Of a stretch of 46,669 nt of DNA, positions 9,433-18,253 are shown piece by piece (positions within the stretch are counted from its first letter, which is position 1; each line of letters opens with the position of its first letter). The DNA comes from Planktothricoides sp. SR001 (GTDB lineage Bacteria; Cyanobacteriota; Cyanobacteriia; Cyanobacteriales; Laspinemataceae): assembly GCF_001276715.1 (NCBI RefSeq), contig NZ_LIUQ01000011.1:93522-140190 (forward strand), read 5' to 3'. Below the pieces are notes generated by a model that worked only from the letters and a program-made list of their open reading frames with translations, made no database searches and had not been told where the DNA came from. Made by a program: the position numbers and the translations under genes.

Positions 9433-12400
9433 CTATAAAACCAGCCAATCAGGAATTCCTTGAGTATTTGGCGGGATCTGAACGGGTCGGTAGAGTTGGG
9501 CTGCGAGAAGATAATTAATTGCTTTGGGGGACTTCATCCCCAGCATCAGTTCATTGGCTAATTGTTGAACAAAAGTTTGTTCCATTGAGGTCAGGGGTTC
9601 TTTTTGCATCTGACTGTTGACTAATTTTTGATAAGCTTGCCCCAAATTACTTTGGTAGAAATGTTGCAGTTGTTCCGGTGCGGTATTTAACCAAAATTCG
9701 GCTATTTGTCGGCGAATTTGCCGCAATTCCTCGATAATTGATTGATCGGTAGGGTCAATATAATAGAGATTGGCACAACCGATCGCCCGGTTAATAAATT
9801 CTGTTGTGGTGACATCTTGGAGTAACGGATTAGACCCTAAATTCAGAGATTCTACCTGGACAGATTTTTGTTTTTCCTGCCATGTTTGGAAAAGCTGGTG
9901 AAATAGGTTGCCCATTTTAGCCGAATAGCTGCGACTATCCAAAAATGGGGGTTGGTTTTGCATTTTTTGCTGAATTTGCTGCCGGTATTGCTGACGCAAT
10001 TGTCGGCTATTTGCTAAGGTGACAGCTAAGTTAATGTAAGCTGTTTCGCTGTTAGCAATTAGTTGGGGAACTTGCAGTTCGTGTAGCAATGCGGAACCTT
10101 GGCGCGATCGCAGAGTATTCCCTTCCCAAACAATGGGAGGTAAACCGATTTCTAAGGGATCAATTAAAGAAGTTGCGCCCGCATAAGGGTAGGAGTCCAG
10201 ATAAATATCCGCAATTTTCAGACATTCTTTAATATCCGTCGGACTGGGTAAAGTATTAATGAACACCAGACGGTTAGAATCGATGCCATATTTGCTAAAT
10301 ACCGCCCGCATCAGATTAATAAAAGGAATCGTGGGATAATTCGGATTCCATGCTGGACCAAAGGGATATAATACTAATATAGAATTCGGGACTGCGGCGA
10401 TAATTTTAGCCCAAGTTTCCCGGAGTTCGGGTACAATTTTGTGGAAATTTGCCCCAGAGATAAATACAATCGATTCACTGGTTGCCCCCCAACTTTGCCG
10501 GTCTGGTTTGACGGTGGCTGGGGGATGTTCTGTGGGGAAACGGAAACAAATTCCCGACCCCGGAATATTTACTAAGCGTTCGCGATATTGGTCTTGATAA
10601 GTTGGCGCTGGTGCGGTTAATTCCCCGGCAATATAATAGTCGATATGCCGCATACGGGTGGTGATGGGAGAACAGAATGAGGTGATTTGTACGCGGGCTA
10701 GACGATGCATTTCTAGTAACCCTCTTTCCCGCAAACGAGTTATGACATTCATGCCAATGAATAAAATATCTAAGTCATCAGACCGGATTTGTTTTACTTG
10801 GTCATGGATATTTTCTGGCAGTTTTACTCTAGCATCGCATCGACTCTGGCAATACTGTTCGAGGGGCTGATTTTTAAAATGATTGGCATAAAGAATTACT
10901 TCAAATTGGCTGCGATCGAGATATTCAAAAACCGGCAAAGTGGCAAAAGTTTCCGTCGATGCTTGGAAATTGCTTTTCAGAATACCAACGCGAATTTTTG
11001 GCCGCTGGGGTCGTTCAGGGAAACAGTAATCTAGCTGATATGCTTCACTTAGGGCAAACTCATTAATCTCGCTAGTTTTGATAATGATATCCTTGATATT
11101 TAGGGCATTAAAGTATAAGGGAACCAGATTCACATTTTGGGTGAATAGACGAGCTATATTTTGCCAAATCGTTGATTTTTGATTGCTGAATATGCGCTGA
11201 TGGAGATAATCCACTAATCCCTGCATATAGTTGGCATAATCAGTGGTTTCACCAATTTGGTTGAACAGTTCGGGATAGTCGATTAAAAAATTGACAAAAT
11301 CGTTTAACAGCCATTGGGGAATCGGCGCATTTTCATACCACCGTGACGGCAATTGATGCGATCGCGTGTAAAGCATGACTGCCAAGAGTGATTGGATACC
11401 TTGGGGTTGCCCTAATCCTTGAGCAATATTGTCAATTAATTGCTTGACAAATGGCTGTTCTGATTCGGCGATCGGCTCATTTTTGATTCGACTGTTCATT
11501 ATTGTTTGATGTATTTTACCCATAACTTCACTATAAGCCGTTTCCAGTTGAGCATCACTGATGACCAACCATTGTTGCGCTAGTTTTTGCCGCGTTTGCT
11601 GGAAGTTGGTAATATTTTGCGGATCTATCTGAGTGAGTTCTCCATAAGCAGAATAAATAGAATTTTTTAAGGATTTAATTCGCGGCAAAATTGCTTGGGC
11701 TGGGGCAAAATCTGGGACTGCTTGCAGCACGGTTTTCAGAGAGTTTTCCGCTAATTGAATATTGTTTACTTTTTCGGCAATTTGAGCAATGTACCAGCTA
11801 ACTCGCCAATGATTACAGCCTAAATTAATGGCCGCTAATAAGTCAGCAAGTGCTTGCTCATATTGTCCTAGCCGTTGTCGGACTAATCCAGCCCATAACC
11901 GCAAGTAACCATCATTGGGATAGAAGGCTTGATAATCTAATAGTCCGCCTCCACCCAAGGTATAAATTAATTTTGATGATTCAGAAATTTGGCGATCGCT
12001 GTCAAAAAGTTCTTGAATATCATCTGAAGTCATGCTCGTGTTAAATTGGGGAGCAGTTTGCCCAAGAGATTTGATAAATAATTCAGCCCCAGAGGGTTTA
12101 AAAGGATCGCCGATTAAGTCGTCAAAAGTCACGGGTTGTTGCAGCAAACTGCCAGTGGAGAAACCGGAGAAACCCGGTTTTTTCAAAAAACCGGGTTTCT
12201 TGGCTTTCGGTAATTTTAGCAGGCGATCGTAAATGGGATTTATTTGCTTGGCAGCATTTTCTGCCCCAAAAATTTGTTGAGCATAAACCCGCGCATTTTG
12301 ACCTAATCTTTGCCGTTCTTCAGGATGATGATAAAGATATTCTATCGCTTGTTTATATTCTAATTCACTGTCAACAATTAACCCAGTAAAGTTATCGACA

Positions 12401-13269
12401 ATCAGGCGTTTTACCCCGCCATAAGGAAAGACCACCGGGGGGATTCCGGCATACATTACCTCTTGTAAATTTAACTCCGCAGCAGCATAAGTATCTTCAC
12501 AAAGGGGATAGCCATAAACATCTAATATTTCTATGACTGATTTAATATCATCTACATACCCCCGAAAGTCAAACTTTGCTAAAGCCCCAAGGTCTTGGGC
12601 TTGTTGTTTGAGATAAGCTTCAATTGTTCTGCCACCACAGACGATAAACTTCACATTGGGAATCTCAATTTTAGCACTCATTGGCACATAATTCGGGTGC
12701 ATTTTGGTAAAATACACAGTGCCAATATAACCGACATTAAATGTGTCGTGAGGTTTGGTTTGGATATTTTCAACTCTGGCAAAGTCTGCGGCATCATAAA
12801 CCATGCCAATTTTCTCCAGTCTTACCTCTGGTGAGAGATTCTGAAATACGGGAAGTTCAGCGGTATAAGGATTACAAGGAATGGCAAAATCTGCATATTC
12901 TACTAATTCCTGGGTGATGATGTGGGGTGGGTATTCACCAGCAATATGAAACCAAATCAGCAAGCGACAGGGGGGCAGTTCTGACGTAAGCAGGTCATAA
13001 AGATCGGGATTATTCCAAAAATGAATATGGACAATATCGGCGCTGGCAATTTCGCGATCGCGTTGAGATTTATCTGGGCAGTTGATGACAGTCATTCCCC
13101 CTGCTTGGGCTAATTCTAAAGGCAACGAATCGGCACAAGGTTGCAAAGAAATTACATGATGCTGAAAATTACCAAGATGGGCAGAGTATTTGGCGATCGC
13201 GATCGCTGACCGGGTTGCCCCTCCTCGCGATAACTGATGAATGATATGTAGAATTTTCATTTGTTTCAT
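9433..13269 (-). CDS. Giant fusion glycosyltransferase: GT4 - TPR - GT41 (OGT/SPINDLY-like)
   Basis: The product has 1278 residues. Residues 1-345 are a GT4 glycosyltransferase (N-terminal MKILHIIHQLSRGGATRSAI; sugar-nucleotide region CEDTYAAAELNLQEVMYAGIPPVVF near 253-280). Residues 355-372 (KKPGFLKKPGFSGF) come from two intergenic palindromes inserted into the gene. Residues 440-530 carry TPR-like helices (LRLWAGLVRQRLGQYEQALADLLAAI). Residues 750-1130 resemble the C-terminal catalytic part of GT41 O-GlcNAc transferases and bacterial HMW1C-type enzymes (RPKIRVGILK; PFGPAWNP; ADIYLDSYPYAGATSLIDPLEIGLPPIVWEG). It is the last gene of the locus, 49 bases below the previous gene. It probably transfers one or two sugars to a protein or glycan in the cytoplasm; the donors are unknown. 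Confidence 0.9.
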   Translation of the reverse strand: MKQMKILHIIHQLSRGGATRSAIAIAKYSAHLGNFQHHVISLQPCADSLPLELAQAGGMTVINCPDKSQRDREIASADIVHIHFWNNPDLYDLLTSELPPCRLLIWFHIAGEYPPHIITQELVEYADFAIPCNPYTAELPVFQNLSPEVRLEKIGMVYDAADFARVENIQTKPHDTFNVGYIGTVYFTKMHPNYVPMSAKIEIPNVKFIVCGGRTIEAYLKQQAQDLGALAKFDFRGYVDDIKSVIEILDVYGYPLCEDTYAAAELNLQEVMYAGIPPVVFPYGGVKRLIVDNFTGLIVDSELEYKQAIEYLYHHPEERQRLGQNARVYAQQIFGAENAAKQINPIYDRLLKLPKAKKPGFLKKPGFSGFSTGSLLQQPVTFDDLIGDPFKPSGAELFIKSLGQTAPQFNTSMTSDDIQELFDSDRQISESSKLIYTLGGGGLLDYQAFYPNDGYLRLWAGLVRQRLGQYEQALADLLAAINLGCNHWRVSWYIAQIAEKVNNIQLAENSLKTVLQAVPDFAPAQAILPRIKSLKNSIYSAYGELTQIDPQNITNFQQTRQKLAQQWLVISDAQLETAYSEVMGKIHQTIMNSRIKNEPIAESEQPFVKQLIDNIAQGLGQPQGIQSLLAVMLYTRSHQLPSRWYENAPIPQWLLNDFVNFLIDYPELFNQIGETTDYANYMQGLVDYLHQRIFSNQKSTIWQNIARLFTQNVNLVPLYFNALNIKDIIIKTSEINEFALSEAYQLDYCFPERPQRPKIRVGILKSNFQASTETFATLPVFEYLDRSQFEVILYANHFKNQPLEQYCQSRCDARVKLPENIHDQVKQIRSDDLDILFIGMNVITRLRERGLLEMHRLARVQITSFCSPITTRMRHIDYYIAGELTAPAPTYQDQYRERLVNIPGSGICFRFPTEHPPATVKPDRQSWGATSESIVFISGANFHKIVPELRETWAKIIAAVPNSILVLYPFGPAWNPNYPTIPFINLMRAVFSKYGIDSNRLVFINTLPSPTDIKECLKIADIYLDSYPYAGATSLIDPLEIGLPPIVWEGNTLRSRQGSALLHELQVPQLIANSETAYINLAVTLANSRQLRQQYRQQIQQKMQNQPPFLDSRSYSAKMGNLFHQLFQTWQEKQKSVQVESLNLGSNPLLQDVTTTEFINRAIGCANLYYIDPTDQSIIEELRQIRRQIAEFWLNTAPEQLQHFYQSNLGQAYQKLVNSQMQKEPLTSMEQTFVQQLANELMLGMKSPKAINYLLAAQLYRPVQIPPNTQGIPDWLVL
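12158..12200. repeat. Palindromic AAACCGGGTTT repeats inside a coding region
   Basis: Two head-to-head copies of the AAACCCGGTTT unit sit within the GT4-TPR-GT41 gene and are translated as KKPGFLKKPGF between the GT4 and TPR parts. Elsewhere the same unit is intergenic (27371-27560, 40138-40207, 46361-46653). Confidence 0.9.
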
Positions 13270-13317
13270 GGGTTGCTGAATTTGAAAACGGCAGAAAGTA
13301 AAAACTTTAGAATCATC

Positions 13318-16155
13318 TTAAGACAAAAGTTTACGATAAACCCGAAGCGTAGAAAAAACGCCGGGAATAATGGGCAAATGTGCCTGAGTTTGAGTAGGAT
13401 CCGTTGGATATAACAAAGGTACTTCTATCCGTTCGCAAGGATAAGTTTTGTCCATTAACTCTTGACAAGCTTGCCGAATTCCTGGCTCTTTGCCACCATG
13501 ATGAAATAAAATTGCCGTGCGATTTTCATCATTCAGGGGCGGTAAATAATCGTGAAATACCATAATTCCCCCAGGGGCTAATAGCGGAAAATAATTCAGA
13601 ATATCTTGCCGAACCCCTTCATAACTATGATCTCCATCAACAAAAATAAATACGGGCTGTTGACCATCCTGAGCAAATAAAGACTGTAATTGCGGGGCGG
13701 CTTGATGAGATAACATTCGCAAGTGTGTGACTTCATTCTTAAAATGTTGGAGAACTGTTTGTAATTGGGGATGTCCACCGGGATCGATCGCAAATCCTTG
13801 GCACTGTGGCACAATTCGTTTAAATGTTTGACATTCTAAAAACAAAGAACTGCCCGCATAAGAGCCAATTTCCACAAACCGCAATGGGGATGAGCTTTGT
13901 GGTAGCAATTGGCGTAAAACATAGTAAAGTTGAAACCGTTCGTTTAATGACATTTGACTTTCAATTCCATAAGCCACCGGGTCATCTTGATAAAACTCGC
14001 GGATCAGATCGCTTGGAATCATCGGATTCAAAGGAAATTTATCTGGTTTTATGAAAAAAACGCCGGTTTCATCAATGGGTTGAAGATTCAATGTAATTTG
14101 TTTTTGCTCGGCAAATTCGTGAACCGCTTGGCGACAACCTTCCCAGTGACCATAATCATCGACTTGAATATAACCATCATTCACCACTCGGTCATATAAA
14201 TTCTGAAAAATTACCTGGGTTGATTCATACCAATCACCATCGACGTGCAACAGAGAAATCATGCCCACCATATTTCGCATTTTGGGCAAAGTTTCTTGAA
14301 AATAACCTTTAACGGTTTTAACAATTTGCCGCACTTTTAACTTAGAACAAATTTCTTGAACAGTAGTTTCTGGTGCGGCACAGGTGCCGGTTCCCCAGCC
14401 GGTTTGATCCGCAGGAATTCCCTGATGTCGATCTTTTTCTGTGGGGGCTGGCATTCCACTAAAAGAATCAAAGGCATACAACCAACGGGGTTGTTTACTG
14501 TACCGTTGAATTACGGCAGCCATTAATGCGGTGGAACCCCCCCCAGCAACGCCACATTCAACAATATTACCGGGAATATTTTTTTGACAAATTTGCTTGA
14601 CCAAAGAAAATAATGAATATAAACGGGCTTCGCTTAACATGGTGTATGGGCGAACAATTTCCAGTAATTGTTGAAATTCTGGATCGTTAATTTTCCCGGT
14701 GATTAGCTGCGGATATTGATCTAGTAGTTGATTTTTCAGGGTTTGCGCTGCGGTATTTTGGGGAAAATAGCGGAGTTCTTCTTGTAACGCTTGGAGGGCA
14801 GCGCCTGGTTGATGTTGATTGAGAAAACAAATTCCTCGCAAATAATCGATGTTTTGCGTGTATTTTTGCGTTGTGGTTTGCAGTTTTTTGGCTTGGTTTA
14901 ATAAGTCAAATGCTTGGGTATGATTCTGCGTATTTATGGCTTCGGTTGCTTGTTCAACTAAATTGGCGGCAGAAATGCCTTGTGCAGAACTGGGCTGAAT
15001 TTCCATGAGTAACTGTCGGGCTTTTGGATGTTCTGGAATAGCCGCTAATAAGATATTTAAGCTTTCTATGGCTGCCTGATTTTGCCCCATTCGCGCTAAG
15101 GCGATCGCCTTGCCATAGTGCAGTCCCGGTTCATTCGGTAAAGCGGCGATCGCCATTTCCAGAACTTTTAAATTTTCGACATTTTTACCCTGATTCAAGT
15201 ATTTGACTGCTGACTGAACCAGGAAATAATTATATTCAGTTTCGGCGGCTAATAGTTGAGAACGCATTTGTTCTGGAGATAGCAAAAATTTTGCTCCTAA
15301 ATATTCATCGACTATGGCCATTTGTTCTAGGTTTGTTTCAGGATGAACATTGGTAAACAACTTCTTTAATTGTTCTTCTCTCATCGCCGGAGGTGGGGCG
15401 AAATGTCTTAAAAACTTATCATCTCCTTGTAGTTCATAATCCGGCGCTTGATTCAAGTGAAAATAAGCACACCCTGCCTTAACCGCGTAAAATAAATGAG
15501 AGCCTAACCCATTGCTAGAGGCATATTGATGCAGAGAACACAAGTGATAAAAGCGAAATAAAAAATCCGGGTCATATATATGACCGGCAGATACAACTCG
15601 CATCCCTCTTTTTTCAAAAGGAATGTGCCGGCCTAAATGATAATCTTTCCAGTAAATACAGACGGTAATCGGCTTGAGAGTATCAGGCAGTTGTTCTAGC
15701 TTTTCGGCCAGAGATTCATCATCCATTTTCACGATGATGTGATGGGTAGAGTGAAAAGGGAAAAAAATCGTTCCCTGGCGCTTGGGTTTTGGCTGATTTT
15801 TTAATAATTCTATTAAATATAAAAATGGAGAAACCGCCGGGATAACTTGTTTGCGAGGATAGTCATTAGGCAGTTGTTTTAGATAACTTTTTACTCGATA
15901 AGGTGGGTAAGCCCAGATTGTGGGTAGGAGTGATTGTAACTCCGCTTCCCAAACTTTATCATCACTTAAGTTAACCCCGTGAGGCACGATCGCTTTTAGG
16001 GGATAGTTCGGGGATAAATTCGCATATTTTTTAATAATTAAATCAATGCCATAGAAAGCATTACCGGCAAAAAATTCCGAAGTTTTTTGAGGTCTATCTG
16101 CACAGAGTTGATTCAGATTTTTTTGCTGTTCCAGGGTTTGTTCTAAGGTGAGCAT
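13318..16155 (-). CDS. Multidomain protein: polysaccharide-type N-domain, TPR, two methyltransferases
   Basis: The product has 945 residues. Residues 1-285 resemble an uncharacterised polysaccharide-related domain (GAYG-like opening FFAGNAFYGIDLIIKKYA; FPFHSTHHI; WKDYHLGRHIPFEKRGMRVVSAGH). Residues 290-470 are TPR-like repeats (ALARMGQNQAAIESLNILLAAIPEHPKARQLL). Residues 485-720 form a TylF/MycF-type O-methyltransferase (GNIVECGVAGGGSTALM; HVDGDWYEST; QVDDYGHWEGCR), a family that methylates sugar hydroxyls. Residues 745-945 are a second class I methyltransferase (FVEIGSYAGSSLF; FVDGDHSYEGVRQDI; PGGIMVFHDY). It sits upstream of the GT4-TPR-GT41 gene and probably decorates the sugars handled there. 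Substrates are inferred from context only. Confidence 0.87.
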   Translation of the reverse strand: MLTLEQTLEQQKNLNQLCADRPQKTSEFFAGNAFYGIDLIIKKYANLSPNYPLKAIVPHGVNLSDDKVWEAELQSLLPTIWAYPPYRVKSYLKQLPNDYPRKQVIPAVSPFLYLIELLKNQPKPKRQGTIFFPFHSTHHIIVKMDDESLAEKLEQLPDTLKPITVCIYWKDYHLGRHIPFEKRGMRVVSAGHIYDPDFLFRFYHLCSLHQYASSNGLGSHLFYAVKAGCAYFHLNQAPDYELQGDDKFLRHFAPPPAMREEQLKKLFTNVHPETNLEQMAIVDEYLGAKFLLSPEQMRSQLLAAETEYNYFLVQSAVKYLNQGKNVENLKVLEMAIAALPNEPGLHYGKAIALARMGQNQAAIESLNILLAAIPEHPKARQLLMEIQPSSAQGISAANLVEQATEAINTQNHTQAFDLLNQAKKLQTTTQKYTQNIDYLRGICFLNQHQPGAALQALQEELRYFPQNTAAQTLKNQLLDQYPQLITGKINDPEFQQLLEIVRPYTMLSEARLYSLFSLVKQICQKNIPGNIVECGVAGGGSTALMAAVIQRYSKQPRWLYAFDSFSGMPAPTEKDRHQGIPADQTGWGTGTCAAPETTVQEICSKLKVRQIVKTVKGYFQETLPKMRNMVGMISLLHVDGDWYESTQVIFQNLYDRVVNDGYIQVDDYGHWEGCRQAVHEFAEQKQITLNLQPIDETGVFFIKPDKFPLNPMIPSDLIREFYQDDPVAYGIESQMSLNERFQLYYVLRQLLPQSSSPLRFVEIGSYAGSSLFLECQTFKRIVPQCQGFAIDPGGHPQLQTVLQHFKNEVTHLRMLSHQAAPQLQSLFAQDGQQPVFIFVDGDHSYEGVRQDILNYFPLLAPGGIMVFHDYLPPLNDENRTAILFHHGGKEPGIRQACQELMDKTYPCERIEVPLLYPTDPTQTQAHLPIIPGVFSTLRVYRKLLS

Positions 16156-16194
16156 TTGTTTTTTTACTAAAATTAATAACTACCAGGAGTTTTT

Positions 16195-16365
16195 GGTGCG
16201 TTACATTCCGCTGCGCTGCATTAACGCACCCTACGGCTTTTTTGGTGCGTTACATTCTGCTGCGCTGCATTAACGCACCCTACGGCTTTTTTGGTGCGTT
16301 ACATTCTGCTGCGCTGCATTAACGCACCCTACGGCTTTTTTGGTGCGTTACATTCTGCTGCGCTA
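16195..16365. repeat. Tandem array of 49-bp hairpin units
   Basis: Three full copies and a partial fourth start at 16195, 16244, 16293 and 16342. Each full copy is an inverted repeat (GGTGCGTTA ... TAACGCACC) and folds as a hairpin. The array lies between the stop of pseI (16374) and the start of the next gene (16155), where it could act as an mRNA processing or attenuation point. Confidence 0.9.
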
Positions 16366-16373
16366 CTCAGGTA

Positions 16374-17423
16374 CTATAATAGATTCCAGGTGACAGGCGT
16401 GCCGATTTTAACATCTTGTTTAATCGTTTTCCCCAACAGAATATCATAATATTTAGCTGGTAAACCCAATCCGGGGCGAACAATTCTCAGATTCTCTGGG
16501 GTGAGAATTTCCCCAGCTTTCATGTCTTGGGAAATGTAAAGCGATCGCCGAAAAATTAAAGATTTTTCTTCTGCCCTGGTTCGCCCATATTGGATTTTTC
16601 CCAAACTCTGACAAGCTCTTTGTGATTCTACAACTAATTGCGCCATTTCTTCGGGTTCCATAGAAAAAGCTGCATCCACACCCCCATCAGCACGACGCAA
16701 AGTAAAGTGTTTTTCAATCACCGTCGCACCCAAGGCAATACTGGCGATCGCGACCCCAATTCCCATCGTGTGATCGGATAATCCCACTTGGACATTAAAT
16801 AAATCTCGTAAATGGGGAATCGTCAAAATATTGCTATTTTCTGGGGTGGCCGGATAGGTGCTGGTACATTTGAGTAAAATGATATCCTGACAACCTGCTT
16901 CTCTAGCGGTGCGGACTGTTTCATCTAATTCGGCTACGGTTGCCATGCCGGTAGAAATAATCATCGGTTTGCCGGTACTCGCGACTTTACGAATTAATGG
17001 TAAATCCGTATTTTCAAAGGAGGCAATTTTATAACAAGGGACATTTAAAGATTCGAGAAAATCCACCGCAGTCTCATCAAAGGGAGTGCTAAATCCAATT
17101 ATATTCAGTTCTTTACAGCGATCGAAAATCGGTTTGTGCCATTCCCACGGAGTATAAGCTTGTTGATAGAGTTCATAGAGAGAATAACCTGCCCATAAGC
17201 TGTTTGGGTCATCAATAAAAAACTCGCCTTTCTTGATATCTAAAGTCATCGTATCGGCGGTGTAAGTTTGCAGTTTAATCGCCTGTACCCCCGCTGTAGC
17301 TGCTGCTTCTACAATTTCTAATGCTCGGTCTAAAGATTGATTGTGGTTGCCGGACATTTCGGCAATGATAAACGGTGGATGACTGACTCCGATATTTTTC
17401 TCAGATATAACGATATTTTTCAT
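16374..17423 (-). CDS. pseI: Pseudaminic acid synthase (NeuB/PseI family)
   Basis: The product has 349 residues. It condenses phosphoenolpyruvate with 2,4-diacetamido-2,4,6-trideoxy-L-altrose to give pseudaminic acid in the cytoplasm. Residues 1-245 are the NeuB TIM barrel (FIIAEMSGNHNQ; AIKLQTYTADTMT; FSTPFDETAVDFLE; GLSDHTMG; VIEKHFTLRRADGGVDAAFSMEP), and residues 280-349 are the C-terminal SAF (antifreeze-like) domain (RRSLYISQDMKAGEILTPENLRIVRPG). The AEMSGNHNQ opening and the linked pseB, pseC and pseG genes favour PseI over sialic or legionaminic acid synthase. It lies 102 bases below the pseH-like gene. Confidence 0.9.
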   Translation of the reverse strand: MKNIVISEKNIGVSHPPFIIAEMSGNHNQSLDRALEIVEAAATAGVQAIKLQTYTADTMTLDIKKGEFFIDDPNSLWAGYSLYELYQQAYTPWEWHKPIFDRCKELNIIGFSTPFDETAVDFLESLNVPCYKIASFENTDLPLIRKVASTGKPMIISTGMATVAELDETVRTAREAGCQDIILLKCTSTYPATPENSNILTIPHLRDLFNVQVGLSDHTMGIGVAIASIALGATVIEKHFTLRRADGGVDAAFSMEPEEMAQLVVESQRACQSLGKIQYGRTRAEEKSLIFRRSLYISQDMKAGEILTPENLRIVRPGLGLPAKYYDILLGKTIKQDVKIGTPVTWNLL

Positions 17424-17525
17424 AATTTATCAGGTAAATATATCAGGCAATTATATCATTTAATTAGAAAAAAATGCAAGATTCTTTACCCCCCTTTTTA
17501 AGGGTGGTTGGGGGGATCGATTATA

Positions 17526-18032
17526 TCAAGTAGTTGTTGCGCGGATGTTTTTGACTAAATGCATGGCTAGTTGGTTATTTTCCGTTGATTTCGGCCAATT
17601 GATTGTACCGATTTCTACAAAACCGGCTTTGATAAAAGACCGGATGGATGACTGATTCTCTGGTTTAATATAAGCATGAATTTGGAGAATTTTCAATTCT
17701 TTAAATAGGCGATCGCTGCCTAGTTTGATTAAGTCACTGCCATAACCTTGATGGCGATAATCACTGGCAATACTGATAGAGATTACCGCTTGATTATCCT
17801 GAATTTTATAACGAATTTGCCCTATGGGAATATTGTCTAAATTTATTGCAATGTAAATGATGCAATTTGGATTTTTGACTTGAGCATCAAACCATTGAAT
17901 GTGCTGTTCCCAAGGAATAGGCTCTGATGAAAAAGAAGCCGCACGCACTTGGGGGTCATTAGCCCATTCCCAGAGTAATTGAGCATCACTTTCTTGCACT
18001 GTTCTTAAGCGTAACATTTGGGTTTGCATCAT
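17526..18032 (-). CDS. pseH: GNAT acetyltransferase, PseH-like
   Basis: This 168-residue GNAT-fold N-acetyltransferase has a visible acetyl-CoA region (ISIASDYRHQGYGSDLIKLGSDRLF, residues 88-112) and the usual N-terminal pattern LRLRTVQESDAQLLWEWANDPQVRAASF. Placed between pseG and pseI, it probably acetylates the C4 amino group of the pathway intermediate before PseG. The start is uncertain: the first ATGs lie in a 13-bp tandem repeat (CCAATGATGCAAA on the minus strand), and MLRLRTV at 18017 is an alternative. The first ATG overlaps the stop of the Uma2 remnant upstream (ATGA), so translation may be coupled. Confidence 0.8.
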   Translation of the reverse strand: MMQTQMLRLRTVQESDAQLLWEWANDPQVRAASFSSEPIPWEQHIQWFDAQVKNPNCIIYIAINLDNIPIGQIRYKIQDNQAVISISIASDYRHQGYGSDLIKLGSDRLFKELKILQIHAYIKPENQSSIRSFIKAGFVEIGTINWPKSTENNQLAMHLVKNIRATTT

Positions 18033-18061
18033 TGGTTTGCATCATTGGTTTGCATCATTGG
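18018..18061. repeat. 13-bp tandem repeat across the pseH-like start
   Basis: Three copies of GGTTTGCATCATT in direct succession. The unit is not a multiple of three and contains start codons, so changes in copy number would change which ATG is in frame with what lies upstream. Confidence 0.85.
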
Positions 18062-18223
18062 AATCACGCGATCGCTTTCGTGTTGCGTCCACAACGCTTC
18101 GCGAACAAACTTTTCCACACCATAAATCAAGTAATCTCTAGTTGCATCACTCTCAGCCATTGGCAAACCATCGCTATCAGGATAAGTAACATCAAAAAGT
18201 GAGTATCTTAGGGAAGTTGTCAT
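18029..18223 (-). pseudogene. N-terminal remnant of a Uma2-family (DUF820) gene
   Basis: The first 36 residues (MTTSLRYSLFDVTYPDSDGLPMAESDATRDYLIYGVE) match the usual opening of Uma2-family proteins. The following codons (KFVREALWTQHESDRVIP) are encoded by a HIP1-type repeat, and the frame ends in the 13-bp repeat. The catalytic part is missing, so this is a truncated copy, though the short frame may still be translated ahead of the pseH-like gene. Confidence 0.65.
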
Positions 18224-18253
18224 AATTTAGACCCCATAAAACCCGATTCAAAA

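Noticed and set aside
9209-9463. 84-residue plus-strand frame after the helix-turn-helix gene
   Set aside because: It runs through a terminator and into the end of the opposite gene, with no motif.
16374-17423. Sialic acid synthase (NeuB) or legionaminic acid synthase
   Set aside because: The neighbours pseB, pseC and pseG define the pseudaminic route; no neuA, neuC or leg genes are present.
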